From assembly GCA_027008645.1 (NCBI GenBank), contig JALVEE010000252.1:1-64000 (forward strand): a DNA stretch of 64,000 bases, in the 5' to 3' direction. A program made the position numbers and the translations under genes. The stretch comes from Saprospiraceae bacterium. GTDB lineage: Bacteria > Bacteroidota > Bacteroidia > Chitinophagales > Saprospiraceae. The notes beneath the pieces were generated by a model. The model was given only the letters and a program-made list of their open reading frames with translations. It had not been told where the DNA came from and did not search any database. How positions within the stretch are numbered: position 1 is the stretch's first letter; the number at the start of each line of letters is the position of its first letter. Of this stretch, positions 30,239 to 38,821 are shown in pieces.

Positions 30239-32656
30239 TTATTTTTTATCTGCTATTCTCAAAATATCTCCTAAGACTCCTCTTGCGGTTACTTCTGAAC
30301 CGGCACCAGCACCACTTATACGTATGGGGTTACTACCGTATGACTCGGTAAAAATCTCAAAAAGCGTATCGGAATCTTTTAAATTTCCCAAATTGGAATT
30401 ACGGTTTACAGAAACCAAGGATACTTTAAGTTTGCCTTTTCTCTGAGATAAGTCCCCATACAAATCTGCCACATATCGAAGTACATGATTTTCTTTTTGT
30501 TGGGATTTCATCTTTTCATACACTGAATCCAATTCGGCTAAACGTGCTAAAAACTCATGTTTTTCAACAGTTCTCAAGTCCTTTGGAATAAGGTTTTTTA
30601 TTTCTATCTCGTCAAACTCATTTTCCAAAGCCAATTCACGTGCCAAAATCAATAACTTTCTCGCAACGTCATTTCCATTCAAATCTTCCCTTGGGTCAGG
30701 CTCCGTCAATCCTTTTTGCATTGCCTCTTTCAATATGTTGCTAAAAGGTTTATCCACTTCCGAAAATCTATTAAAAATATAGCTGATTGAACCCGAAAAA
30801 ACGCCTTTTATACGCGTGATATTTTCCCCTGATTGATGTAATAATTTTATGGTATCAATTATGGGTAAACCTGCTCCGACATTCGTTTCATACAAAAAAT
30901 GCTTGTTGTGTTTTTTTAAGGTTTCGTGCAATTCACAATAATCTTTGTACAAACCTGTATTGGCAATTTTATTGGACGAAATTAAATCAAAACCGTTTTC
31001 GATCAAAAATCGGTAATCCTTTACGATGCTTTTGCTTGCGGTTACATCTATTGCCAAGAGGTTTTCCAAATGATGTTTATCTGCGTAATCTTTAATTTTT
31101 TGTAACTTATTATCCTCTGCGGTGGCATGTGCGATTCTCGCTTTCCAATCCTTTTTGATTCCTGATTTATCGAGTAAGATTCTTTGTGAATCAACAATGG
31201 CAAAGATATTTAACAAAACATTCTTGCTTTTTAGTATTTGATTCTTTGTTTGCAATATTTGCTCTATAAGTGTGCTCCCGACATTTCCTTTCCCAAAAAT
31301 CACAATATTTATGGTCTTGTTTATCCCAAATATATGAGAATGTATAATATTTACAGCTTTTACGGCATCATTTGATGCCAAAACCAGACTTATATTATTT
31401 CCGTTGATACTGTTATTTATCAATAATATAGGAACATCATTTTCTTCAAGGTGTTTTAGAGCTGTAGAAAATCGTACAATATTTTGTCCTACTACAGTCA
31501 CGACACTGATTTTTTCATTTGATTCGATGCTTTGGATATCTTCAGTTAAAAGTTCGTTTTTAAATTCTTCTTTTAATATAGTCTCTGCCAATTTCAAATC
31601 CCGGCTTGAAACGACAAAACTTACACCCCTTTCCGATGAGCCTTGAGAAATTATACCTACACTGATATTGTGGTTACTTAATTTAGTAAAGATACGGGCA
31701 TCTATACCGACTTTTCCCAGCAGACCTTTACCCACTATATTGATAAGTCCTACATTGTCTTCTACAGAGATTGATTTGATGCCTTTTTTTAAAGCCTTAC
31801 CGTTTATAAGGGTTCCTTGTTCATCCGGTTTTTGTGCATTTAGTATTTGGAGAGTGATATTTCTGTCTTCCAAAGGAGCAATGGTTTTTGCATGCAAGAT
31901 AGAAGCTCCAAAACTCGCCAATTCGTTTGCTTCAACATAATTTATTTTGGATATTATTTTTGCATTATTGACCAAAGCCGGATTGGCTGTAAATATACCG
32001 TCCACATGTGTATAGCTTTTTACCTTTTCTGCATTTAAAAAATTAGCGAGCAAAGAAGCCGAATAATTTGAGCCGTTTCGTCCTAAGGTTGTGGTTTCAT
32101 TTTGTTTTGTAGCAGCTATAAAACCTGTTACAATCCCTACAGTATCTTCATCTAATTGTTCAAAGAATTCTAGCGTTCGTAGCTTTGATTCTTTTTTTAG
32201 GACACGGGCTTCACCAAAAGAGTTATCAGTGATAAAAAATTGCCGACTATCTATTGCAATCGCTTTTCGATTTGAATTATTCAGAAGTTTCGCAATCAAC
32301 TTGACCGATAATAATTCGCCTTGCGCCAACACAAAATCTCTTGTTTTGGCAGTATAATCCCCGGTCAATAAGACACCTTGAAATATCTGCTCCAAACGCT
32401 GAAACTCTTCTGAAAAGTCTATATCAATACATGGAACTTCTTGATATTGCTTAAAGGCTTTCCACTCGTCATCTATAGTTTTTCCTCCCTTGGATTGCTC
32501 CAAAAAATATTCCAATAGATCCGTTGTATTAGCTCTCGCAGATGCCACAATATGGATTTTATGATTGCCATTTAACTCATTTTGGATAATGTCGATACTA
32601 CGATTCAAACTCTCTCCATTTGCCAGGGATTTGCCCCCAAATTTTAGTATTATCAT
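30239..32656 (-). CDS. thrA: Bifunctional aspartate kinase / homoserine dehydrogenase
   Basis: 805 aa; MIILKFGGKSLANG kinase start; FGKGNVGSTLIEQIL and homoserine dehydrogenase C-terminal half. Confidence 0.96.
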   Translation of the reverse strand: MIILKFGGKSLANGESLNRSIDIIQNELNGNHKIHIVASARANTTDLLEYFLEQSKGGKTIDDEWKAFKQYQEVPCIDIDFSEEFQRLEQIFQGVLLTGDYTAKTRDFVLAQGELLSVKLIAKLLNNSNRKAIAIDSRQFFITDNSFGEARVLKKESKLRTLEFFEQLDEDTVGIVTGFIAATKQNETTTLGRNGSNYSASLLANFLNAEKVKSYTHVDGIFTANPALVNNAKIISKINYVEANELASFGASILHAKTIAPLEDRNITLQILNAQKPDEQGTLINGKALKKGIKSISVEDNVGLINIVGKGLLGKVGIDARIFTKLSNHNISVGIISQGSSERGVSFVVSSRDLKLAETILKEEFKNELLTEDIQSIESNEKISVVTVVGQNIVRFSTALKHLEENDVPILLINNSINGNNISLVLASNDAVKAVNIIHSHIFGINKTINIVIFGKGNVGSTLIEQILQTKNQILKSKNVLLNIFAIVDSQRILLDKSGIKKDWKARIAHATAEDNKLQKIKDYADKHHLENLLAIDVTASKSIVKDYRFLIENGFDLISSNKIANTGLYKDYCELHETLKKHNKHFLYETNVGAGLPIIDTIKLLHQSGENITRIKGVFSGSISYIFNRFSEVDKPFSNILKEAMQKGLTEPDPREDLNGNDVARKLLILARELALENEFDEIEIKNLIPKDLRTVEKHEFLARLAELDSVYEKMKSQQKENHVLRYVADLYGDLSQRKGKLKVSLVSVNRNSNLGNLKDSDTLFEIFTESYGSNPIRISGAGAGSEVTARGVLGDILRIADKK

Positions 32657-32667
32657 GTTTATACCTT

Positions 32668-33630
32668 TTAAAAAATTTTCTTTAAATAATTTGCTATTTG
32701 TCCTTGTTCTATCAAAAACGCATCATGTCCGTCATCAGATTCTATCTCAAAATATTCATTAGTTATACCCAACTTGTCCAGAAGTTTCTTTGTTTTGATA
32801 TTTTCTTCTTTGGGATATAGTATATCACTTGAAACAGCTATTTGGATGATTTTTGACTTCAATGATTTTAGCTTTTTTTCAAATAACTCATCGTTCAATT
32901 CAATGCCTACACTTGACATCAAACGGTTCATCATCAAATATGCCCGGATTTCATATCTGGAATCCAATTTTTCTCCATGGTGAATTAACCATGATATCAC
33001 ATTGTATTGTTGCTCATCAGTTGTTTTTGAACGGTTAAATTTCCTTACAAAAGATTCCTGAGTTCTGTAAAATAGCATTGCCATTTGTCTTGCAATCTTC
33101 AATCCGTCTTGTTGTTTTAGGATATTTTCTTGTACAAAAGTATGTGCCAATATCCAATCTGTAGATTTATAATCACAGGCAATGGGGATTAAGTATTCAA
33201 TAAAACCGGGTTTATACAAGGCCAATTCCCAAGAGATAGCCCCTCCCAAAGAGCCTCCAATACTCGCATATAATCCGTCCACACCGATTTTTTGTAATAC
33301 TTTATATACTAAAATGGCAATATCTTTGGCTATAAAATCCTGATAATTTTCTATAGTATCTCCTGTGTATCCATTACCCGGGATATTAAAAGAAATAACC
33401 GTGTATTGCCCGGTATCAATCCTCTTATTTTTGCCAATTAGTTCTTTCCACCAACCTTTTTCGTCGCTCAAAACATCAGAATTACCTGTCAAAGCATGCA
33501 GTACTAGGACTATTGGTGCCGTATGCAACTTTTTTCCAAAGAGCTCATACGACAAGGTAATTTTTTCGTACTGTGCTCCTTGCGTAGTTGTATAACCGGC
33601 GATGCTATGATATATCAATGAATTCATCAA
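32668..33630 (-). CDS. metX: Homoserine O-acetyltransferase
   Basis: 320 aa alpha/beta hydrolase fold; ASIGGSLGGAISWELALYKP; next to metY. Confidence 0.93.
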   Translation of the reverse strand: MMNSLIYHSIAGYTTTQGAQYEKITLSYELFGKKLHTAPIVLVLHALTGNSDVLSDEKGWWKELIGKNKRIDTGQYTVISFNIPGNGYTGDTIENYQDFIAKDIAILVYKVLQKIGVDGLYASIGGSLGGAISWELALYKPGFIEYLIPIACDYKSTDWILAHTFVQENILKQQDGLKIARQMAMLFYRTQESFVRKFNRSKTTDEQQYNVISWLIHHGEKLDSRYEIRAYLMMNRLMSSVGIELNDELFEKKLKSLKSKIIQIAVSSDILYPKEENIKTKKLLDKLGITNEYFEIESDDGHDAFLIEQGQIANYLKKIF

Positions 33631-34901
33631 AGGGAATTTAAAGCTTGTCTTAAATCGTTTTTCAAATCTTCTATTGACTCCAAGCCGATTGATAACCTTA
33701 TCAAATCCTGAGTAACTCCACTGGATTTTTGCTGCTCTTCACTCAATTGTTGATGTGTAGTGCTCGCAGGGTGTATGATTAGAGATTTCGTATCCCCGAT
33801 ATTGGCCAGAAGGGAAAATATTTTTGTAGCATCGGTGACTTTTTTTGCCGCTTCAAATCCACCTTTCAATCCAAATGTCACCAATCCGCTCTGACCGTTT
33901 GGTAGATATTTTTTTGATAGTTCAAAGTATTTACCGGTTTTTAATCCCGGATAATTAACCCATGCTACTTCTTCTTGAGATTCCAGCCATTCAGCCAATT
34001 CCAATGCATTCTTCGACTGCTGTCTGATGCGCACATCCAAGGTCTCAAAGCCCTGTATTATCTGGAAAGCATTGAAAGGGCTCAAGGCTGCACCGAAATC
34101 ACGTAAACCCTCGAGGCGTAATTTTGCCACAAAAGCGTGTTCGCCTAACACCTCCACATATTTCAATCCATGATAGCCTTTTGAGGGTTCAATAAATTCC
34201 GAAAAAGTCCCATTTCCCCAATCAAAAGTTCCGGCATCAATTACAGCCCCACCAAGAGAATTCCCGTGTCCCCCAATGTACTTGGTCAAGGAATGAATTA
34301 CGATGTCAGCACCAAATTCAATGGGTTTTAACAAAGCCGGCGAAGCCACTGTATTGTCAACAATAAGTGGAATTTTATGTTTTGATGCCACCTTTGCGAT
34401 AGCTTCTATATCCGGAATGTCCAATTTCGGGTTTCCCAAAGATTCTATATATATCACTTTGGTGTCAGCCGCGATTGCTTCTTCAAAATTTGAAGTCTGT
34501 GAAGGATCTACAAAGCTTGTATTAATTCCTAATCTGGGAAGAGTTACATTAAGGAGATTATAAGTTCCCCCGTATAAACTCGATGAAGCAACGATATGAT
34601 TATTTGTTTGTAATAGCGTTAATAGGGTGGTTGCAATGGCTGCCGTTCCCGAAGCAAATGTAATGGCTGCTACACCACCGCAAACCGATGCAAGACGCTT
34701 TTCAAGTATATCGCAAGTAGGATTATTGAGGCGCGTATAAAGATAACCGGGTTCTTGTAAAGAAAACAGATTTGCCGCATGATTGGTATCATGAAAAACA
34801 TAAGAAGTTGTTTGATAAATCGGGACGACTCTGGTACCTTGTGTCTGATTAGTGTCGTGTCCTGCATGTAATGCTTTTGTTTTGTAAGATAAATTTTCCA
34901 T
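33627..34901 (-). CDS. metY: O-acetylhomoserine aminocarboxypropyltransferase (sulfhydrylase)
   Basis: PLP Cys/Met metabolism family; IHSLTKYIGGHGNSLGG; LSEEQQKSSGVTQDLIRLSIGLE. Confidence 0.96.
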   Translation of the reverse strand: MENLSYKTKALHAGHDTNQTQGTRVVPIYQTTSYVFHDTNHAANLFSLQEPGYLYTRLNNPTCDILEKRLASVCGGVAAITFASGTAAIATTLLTLLQTNNHIVASSSLYGGTYNLLNVTLPRLGINTSFVDPSQTSNFEEAIAADTKVIYIESLGNPKLDIPDIEAIAKVASKHKIPLIVDNTVASPALLKPIEFGADIVIHSLTKYIGGHGNSLGGAVIDAGTFDWGNGTFSEFIEPSKGYHGLKYVEVLGEHAFVAKLRLEGLRDFGAALSPFNAFQIIQGFETLDVRIRQQSKNALELAEWLESQEEVAWVNYPGLKTGKYFELSKKYLPNGQSGLVTFGLKGGFEAAKKVTDATKIFSLLANIGDTKSLIIHPASTTHQQLSEEQQKSSGVTQDLIRLSIGLESIEDLKNDLRQALNSL

Positions 34902-34926
34902 TTTTTTTAGAATTTTAAAGTTTTTT

Positions 34927-34967
34927 AAAAAAAAAGTCCCTTTGGTGTGGTATTACCAAAGGGACTT
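34927..34967 (-). terminator. Intrinsic terminator 2 in the met operon leader (attenuator)
   Basis: Minus strand AAGTCCCTTTGG-TAATACCACA-CCAAAGGGACTTTTTTTTT; 12-bp stem, 9 T; located between leader peptide 2 and metY. Confidence 0.92.
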
Positions 34968-34992
34968 GAATCAGATTTACTTATTAAATTCC

Positions 34993-35088
34993 TCAATACA
35001 GGTAATACCATTGCATTATGCGCATCATCATTTGCATCATTTGCATCATGTTATTTGTAGTGAACTGTATGGAAGAAAATGTATTCAT
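34993..35088 (-). CDS. Met-rich leader peptide 2: MNTFSSIQFTTNNMMQMMQMMMRIMQWYYLY
   Basis: ATG at 35088 to TGA at 34993; 31 codons, 9 Met, followed by terminator 2. Confidence 0.85.
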   Translation of the reverse strand: MNTFSSIQFTTNNMMQMMQMMMRIMQWYYLY

Positions 35089-35104
35089 TATTTGTTTTTA
35101 TTGT

Positions 35105-35135
35105 AAAAAAAAATCCTTTGCTGTTGCAAAGGATT
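35105..35135 (-). terminator. Intrinsic terminator 1 in the met operon leader (attenuator)
   Basis: Minus strand AATCCTTTGC-AACA-GCAAAGGATTTTTTTTT; 10-bp stem, 4-nt loop, T tract. Confidence 0.9.
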
Positions 35136-35163
35136 TTTTATGTATTTTTTAAATTTAATTCTA

Positions 35164-35244
35164 TTATACAATGATATCCCTTGCGTAAATTGATTTACAC
35201 ATCAAAGACATCATATTCATTATATTTTTATTTATTTTTTTCAT
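35164..35244 (-). CDS. Met-rich leader peptide 1: MKKINKNIMNMMSLMCKSIYARDIIV (or from 35220: MNMMSLMCKSIYARDIIV)
   Basis: Short ORF directly downstream of a TTTG-N19-TACCTTTG promoter and upstream of terminator 1; Met codons clustered. Confidence 0.75.
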   Translation of the reverse strand: MKKINKNIMNMMSLMCKSIYARDIIV

Positions 35245-35253
35245 TTGATTTGG

Positions 35254-35284
35254 CAAAGGTATAATCTTTTTTTTAATAGACAAA
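35254..35284 (-). promoter_or_regulatory. Bacteroidota-type promoter for the met operon
   Basis: Minus strand TTTG-TCTATTAAAAAAAAGATTA(19)-TACCTTTG; matches TTTG/TAnnTTTG with 19-nt spacing. Confidence 0.8.
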
Positions 35285-35423
35285 TATTTTTTAAATAATT
35301 TAGACTCCGCTTTTATCCTCCTTTGCTTACGGAAGAAGATAAAACCCACAAAAGCTCCTATTTTTGTTATAAGACTAATCTGCCATACAGTCAGAATAAT
35401 CAAATAACATTCAACATTTTAAA

Positions 35424-36353
35424 TCATCTATTAAACAATGACTGAATGGATTTGTACTCAAATACATAATTGATAGCATCTGAAAATAGATGCGAACAAC
35501 TGATAACCTCTATTTTTTTTGAGTCTTTTTTCAAAGGTATTGTATCGCTAACTATCAGTTTATTCAATTTTGAATTTTCTATTCTTTCGTATGCAGGTCC
35601 TGACAAAACAGGATGAGTACATATCGCACTGACACTATTGGCTCCCTCTTCCATTATCTTATCGGCAGCCATAGTCATAGTACCGGCAGTATCAACCAAA
35701 TCATCTATCAATATTACGTCTTTGCCTTTGACATCGCCTATAACTATAATATTGGCTACTTCATTGGCTTTTTTTCTTTCTTTATCACAAATCACAAAAT
35801 CTTTATCAAATTTTCTGGCATATGCCCTGGCTCTTTTTACACCGCCTACATCCGGGCTGGCGAAAATAGTATTGCTCAAATCCTTATTTTTCAAGTAAGG
35901 AAACATTATTGCTTCGCCAATAAGATGATCAACCGGTATATCGAAGAAACCTTGTATTTGTTGAGCGTGCAAATCCATTGTCATTACTCTGTCTGCACCT
36001 GCTGCTTGGATTATATTTGCCATCAGTTTTGCTGAAATAGGCACTCTGGGCTTATCTTTTCTGTCTTGTCTGGCATATCCATAGTATGGTATAACTGCGG
36101 TAATATATCCTGCAGAAGCTCTTTTTGCAGCATCTATCATCAATAGCAATTCCATTATATTATCACCGGGAGCATAAGTAGATTGAACAAAGAATACGTG
36201 TGCACCCCTTACGGATTCATTCAATACACACTGCATTTCACCATCGCTAAATTTAAAAATATCCATATCTCCCAATTTAGCGCCGAAATCAGAAGCGATT
36301 TTTTTAGACATTTCTAAAGAAGCATTTCCTGAAAATATTTTTAAGCCTTTCAT
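35424..36353 (-). CDS. prs: Ribose-phosphate pyrophosphokinase
   Basis: IPYYGYARQDRKDKPRVPISAKL; VILIDDLVDTAGTMTMAADKI. Confidence 0.97.
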   Translation of the reverse strand: MKGLKIFSGNASLEMSKKIASDFGAKLGDMDIFKFSDGEMQCVLNESVRGAHVFFVQSTYAPGDNIMELLLMIDAAKRASAGYITAVIPYYGYARQDRKDKPRVPISAKLMANIIQAAGADRVMTMDLHAQQIQGFFDIPVDHLIGEAIMFPYLKNKDLSNTIFASPDVGGVKRARAYARKFDKDFVICDKERKKANEVANIIVIGDVKGKDVILIDDLVDTAGTMTMAADKIMEEGANSVSAICTHPVLSGPAYERIENSKLNKLIVSDTIPLKKDSKKIEVISCSHLFSDAINYVFEYKSIQSLFNR

Positions 36354-36551
36354 TATTAGTTTTATTATTAAAGAATAAAAAGAATCATTCTACACACCAT
36401 CACTAATACAAGGCGCAAATATAATCAAAGCATCATAGCTAAGATGAAAGTATAAGTTTTTTTTAAAAAAAATATTAAACATACTACTGGTACACCAAAG
36501 TGCTGCACAAGAAAAAAGTTGATTAATGGACAAAGCTTTTTTAGTGTGTCA

Positions 36552-37514
36552 CTAGAAAAAACTTCTGATTATATCCTCTTCGGTGATACTTTCTGCTTCA
36601 GCTTTGTAGTTTTTGATAATACGGTGTCTCAACACATTGACAGCAACAGATTGGATATCCTCAATATCCGGTGAATATTTACCATTGATTGCTGCATTGC
36701 ATTTAGCACCAAGTACCAGATATTGAGATGCTCTTGGTCCAGCTCCCCAAGACAAATACTTATCTGCCATTTCAGAAGATCTGCTGCTTTTCGGTCTTGT
36801 TTTTGCTGTGAGATTTACCGCATATTCCAATACATTATCGGCTATTGGTATTTTTCTGACCATTTTTTGGAAAAAAAGTATATCATCTCCACTTATCACT
36901 TTCTCAACCTGAGTTGTTTTATCAGAAGTTGTGCTTTTGACCACATCTATTTCCTCTTCAAAAGTGGGATAATCCAATGGTATATTGAACATAAATCTAT
37001 CTAACTGTGCTTCCGGTAATGGATATGTACCTTCTTGCTCAATTGGATTTTGAGTAGCAAGTACAAAAAACGGTTTTGGAAGATCATATCTTTTTCCACT
37101 TACAGTCACAGATTTTTCTTGCATCGCTTCAAGCAAAGCCGCTTGAGTTTTAGGAGGAGTTCTGTTTATCTCATCTGCAAGTATAATATTTGCAAAAATA
37201 GGGCCTTTGTTAAATTGGAAATGTCTGGATTCATCCAATATTTCAGATCCGGTTATATCACTTGGCATCAAGTCCGGAGTAAACTGAATTCTTTTGAAGT
37301 CCAAATGCAATGCATCCGATATAGTCTGTATCAATAGGGTCTTTGCCAGTCCTGGAACACCGACCAATAAACTGTGTCCATTACTGAACAATCCAATCAA
37401 GACAGATTTTATTACTTCATCTTGACCTACAATGACTTTTCCAATTTCTTTTTTTAGTTTTTGATATGCTTGTGCCAATCCATCTATCGCCTCAACATCT
37501 GATTTATAGTCCAT
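36552..37514 (-). CDS. MoxR-family AAA+ ATPase
   Basis: LLVGVPGLAKTLLIQTISDAL; ADEINRTPPKTQAALLEAMQE; ATQNPIEQEGTYPLPEAQLDRF. Confidence 0.95.
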   Translation of the reverse strand: MDYKSDVEAIDGLAQAYQKLKKEIGKVIVGQDEVIKSVLIGLFSNGHSLLVGVPGLAKTLLIQTISDALHLDFKRIQFTPDLMPSDITGSEILDESRHFQFNKGPIFANIILADEINRTPPKTQAALLEAMQEKSVTVSGKRYDLPKPFFVLATQNPIEQEGTYPLPEAQLDRFMFNIPLDYPTFEEEIDVVKSTTSDKTTQVEKVISGDDILFFQKMVRKIPIADNVLEYAVNLTAKTRPKSSRSSEMADKYLSWGAGPRASQYLVLGAKCNAAINGKYSPDIEDIQSVAVNVLRHRIIKNYKAEAESITEEDIIRSFF

Positions 37515-37593
37515 GTCTTTTATAATTTATATTTTTTTGTTCCTAATAATTTCCTTAAAAGGATTAATGACAATTAGATTAACGCACACAAGC

Positions 37594-38238
37594 TTAATTT
37601 GTTTTATAACTGATTGCAACATTTTTAAATTCGTTCAATATCATCGCTGTCGCACCCCATATTATATGATTATTCAGATTAAAGTATGGAATATCATTTA
37701 TCTTTCTTCCTGAAATCAATTCTATTTCTCCTTTATTAACATTATTATCATCCAACAGATCCTTTAACCTTATTTCCAATATATATTCCACTTCAGACTC
37801 TTGAGCTGTAAAATGACTATAATTATTGGAATAAAAGACAAAAGGCTGTACCATAAAATTACTTACAGGAATAAAAAGTTTTGTTAATTCTCCGAGAGTT
37901 GAAATATTGGCTTTATCCACACCGAGTTCCTCTTCCAATTCTCGCATAGCACAATTCAACAAGGTTTTATCCTCTTGATCAAATTTTCCACCCGGAAGAC
38001 TTATTTGACCCCGGTGCTTATCATTTTTATTGTGACTGGTACGTTTAATTAGCGGAAAAAATAGTTCACCATCCTGTTCAAATAACAATAACGCAACAGC
38101 AGAGTCCGAATAATTATTTTTATCGGGATAATCCAACTTCCTATTGACAGGTGCCATTTGAGCCATAGCATCCATACCTGGTAATTTGCCATTGTTCAGA
38201 CTTGATTCTATGAAATTGATACAATCATTTTTATGCAT
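37594..38238 (-). CDS. NUDIX hydrolase (CoA pyrophosphatase-like)
   Basis: GQISLPGGKFDQEDKTLLNCAMRELEEELGV Nudix box. Confidence 0.92.
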   Translation of the reverse strand: MHKNDCINFIESSLNNGKLPGMDAMAQMAPVNRKLDYPDKNNYSDSAVALLLFEQDGELFFPLIKRTSHNKNDKHRGQISLPGGKFDQEDKTLLNCAMRELEEELGVDKANISTLGELTKLFIPVSNFMVQPFVFYSNNYSHFTAQESEVEYILEIRLKDLLDDNNVNKGEIELISGRKINDIPYFNLNNHIIWGATAMILNEFKNVAISYKTN

Positions 38239-38256
38239 ATACCCAAAATTATATTT

Positions 38257-38419
38257 AGTGCCTGCCCGAAAACAGACAATTTTTGAAATTTTGATAATTT
38301 TTAGTTAGATTTTGATTTTTTTACAATGATTTGATGCCCTAGTATCAATCACTTGTAAAAAAGTCAAAAGATGACAAAAAGAATCAATTTCAAATTTGAT
38401 GTGTTTTCGGGCAGACACT
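38257..38419. repeat. Family B 163-bp imperfect-palindromic element, copy 1
   Basis: AGTGCCTGCCCGAAAACA ... TGTTTTCGGGCAGACACT termini; near-identical copy at 47,637. Confidence 0.85.
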
Positions 38420-38606
38420 ATTTAGATGAACGTATATTTATAGTTTAAAAGTATGCAACTATACTTTCATTCAAAAATCAAAGTTCGTTAATCAGTGTTC
38501 AATATTAATTTACTTATTTCAAAAAAATATCTTTGTGTATTTATCACATCGTTGAGAGCTAGGTTCTGATGTACAGCTGGACTCCGACGAAGCACACTCA
38601 CCAAAA

Positions 38607-38696
38607 GTATATTTCATTTTTTCGCTTTTCCCATTCTTTACCTCTGAATTCCAACAGAGAATTAACCTGCATTGCCAAAAAAAATGAAATGCACCC
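38607..38696. repeat. Family A palindromic element, copy 3
   Basis: gtatatttcattttttcgctttt ... gccaaaaaaaatgaaatgcaccc. Confidence 0.7.
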
Positions 38697-38821
38697 CTCA
38701 CCAAACATAGGCCATCCTTATCAGTAAGAAAACATATCAATTTTAGAGTAATCACAAAATAGCCCTTTATTATTAAAAGTAATTATATTTGCGTCACGAA
38801 AAAAGAATAGAACTTTAAAAT

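Noticed and set aside
35003-35060. Simple GCATCATTT tandem repeat
   Set aside because: The apparent repeat is explained by ATG ATG CAA codon runs in leader peptide 2.
34902-35250. SAM riboswitch upstream of metY
   Set aside because: The region is accounted for by two short Met-rich ORFs and two terminator hairpins; I saw no conserved SAM-I core or four-way junction. A cmscan against Rfam SAM families would settle it.
35164-35403. 79-aa minus-strand ORF as a full-length gene
   Set aside because: The canonical TTTG-N19-TACCTTTG promoter lies inside it at 35,254-35,284, so only the 3' end (Met-rich leader 1) can be translated from that transcript.
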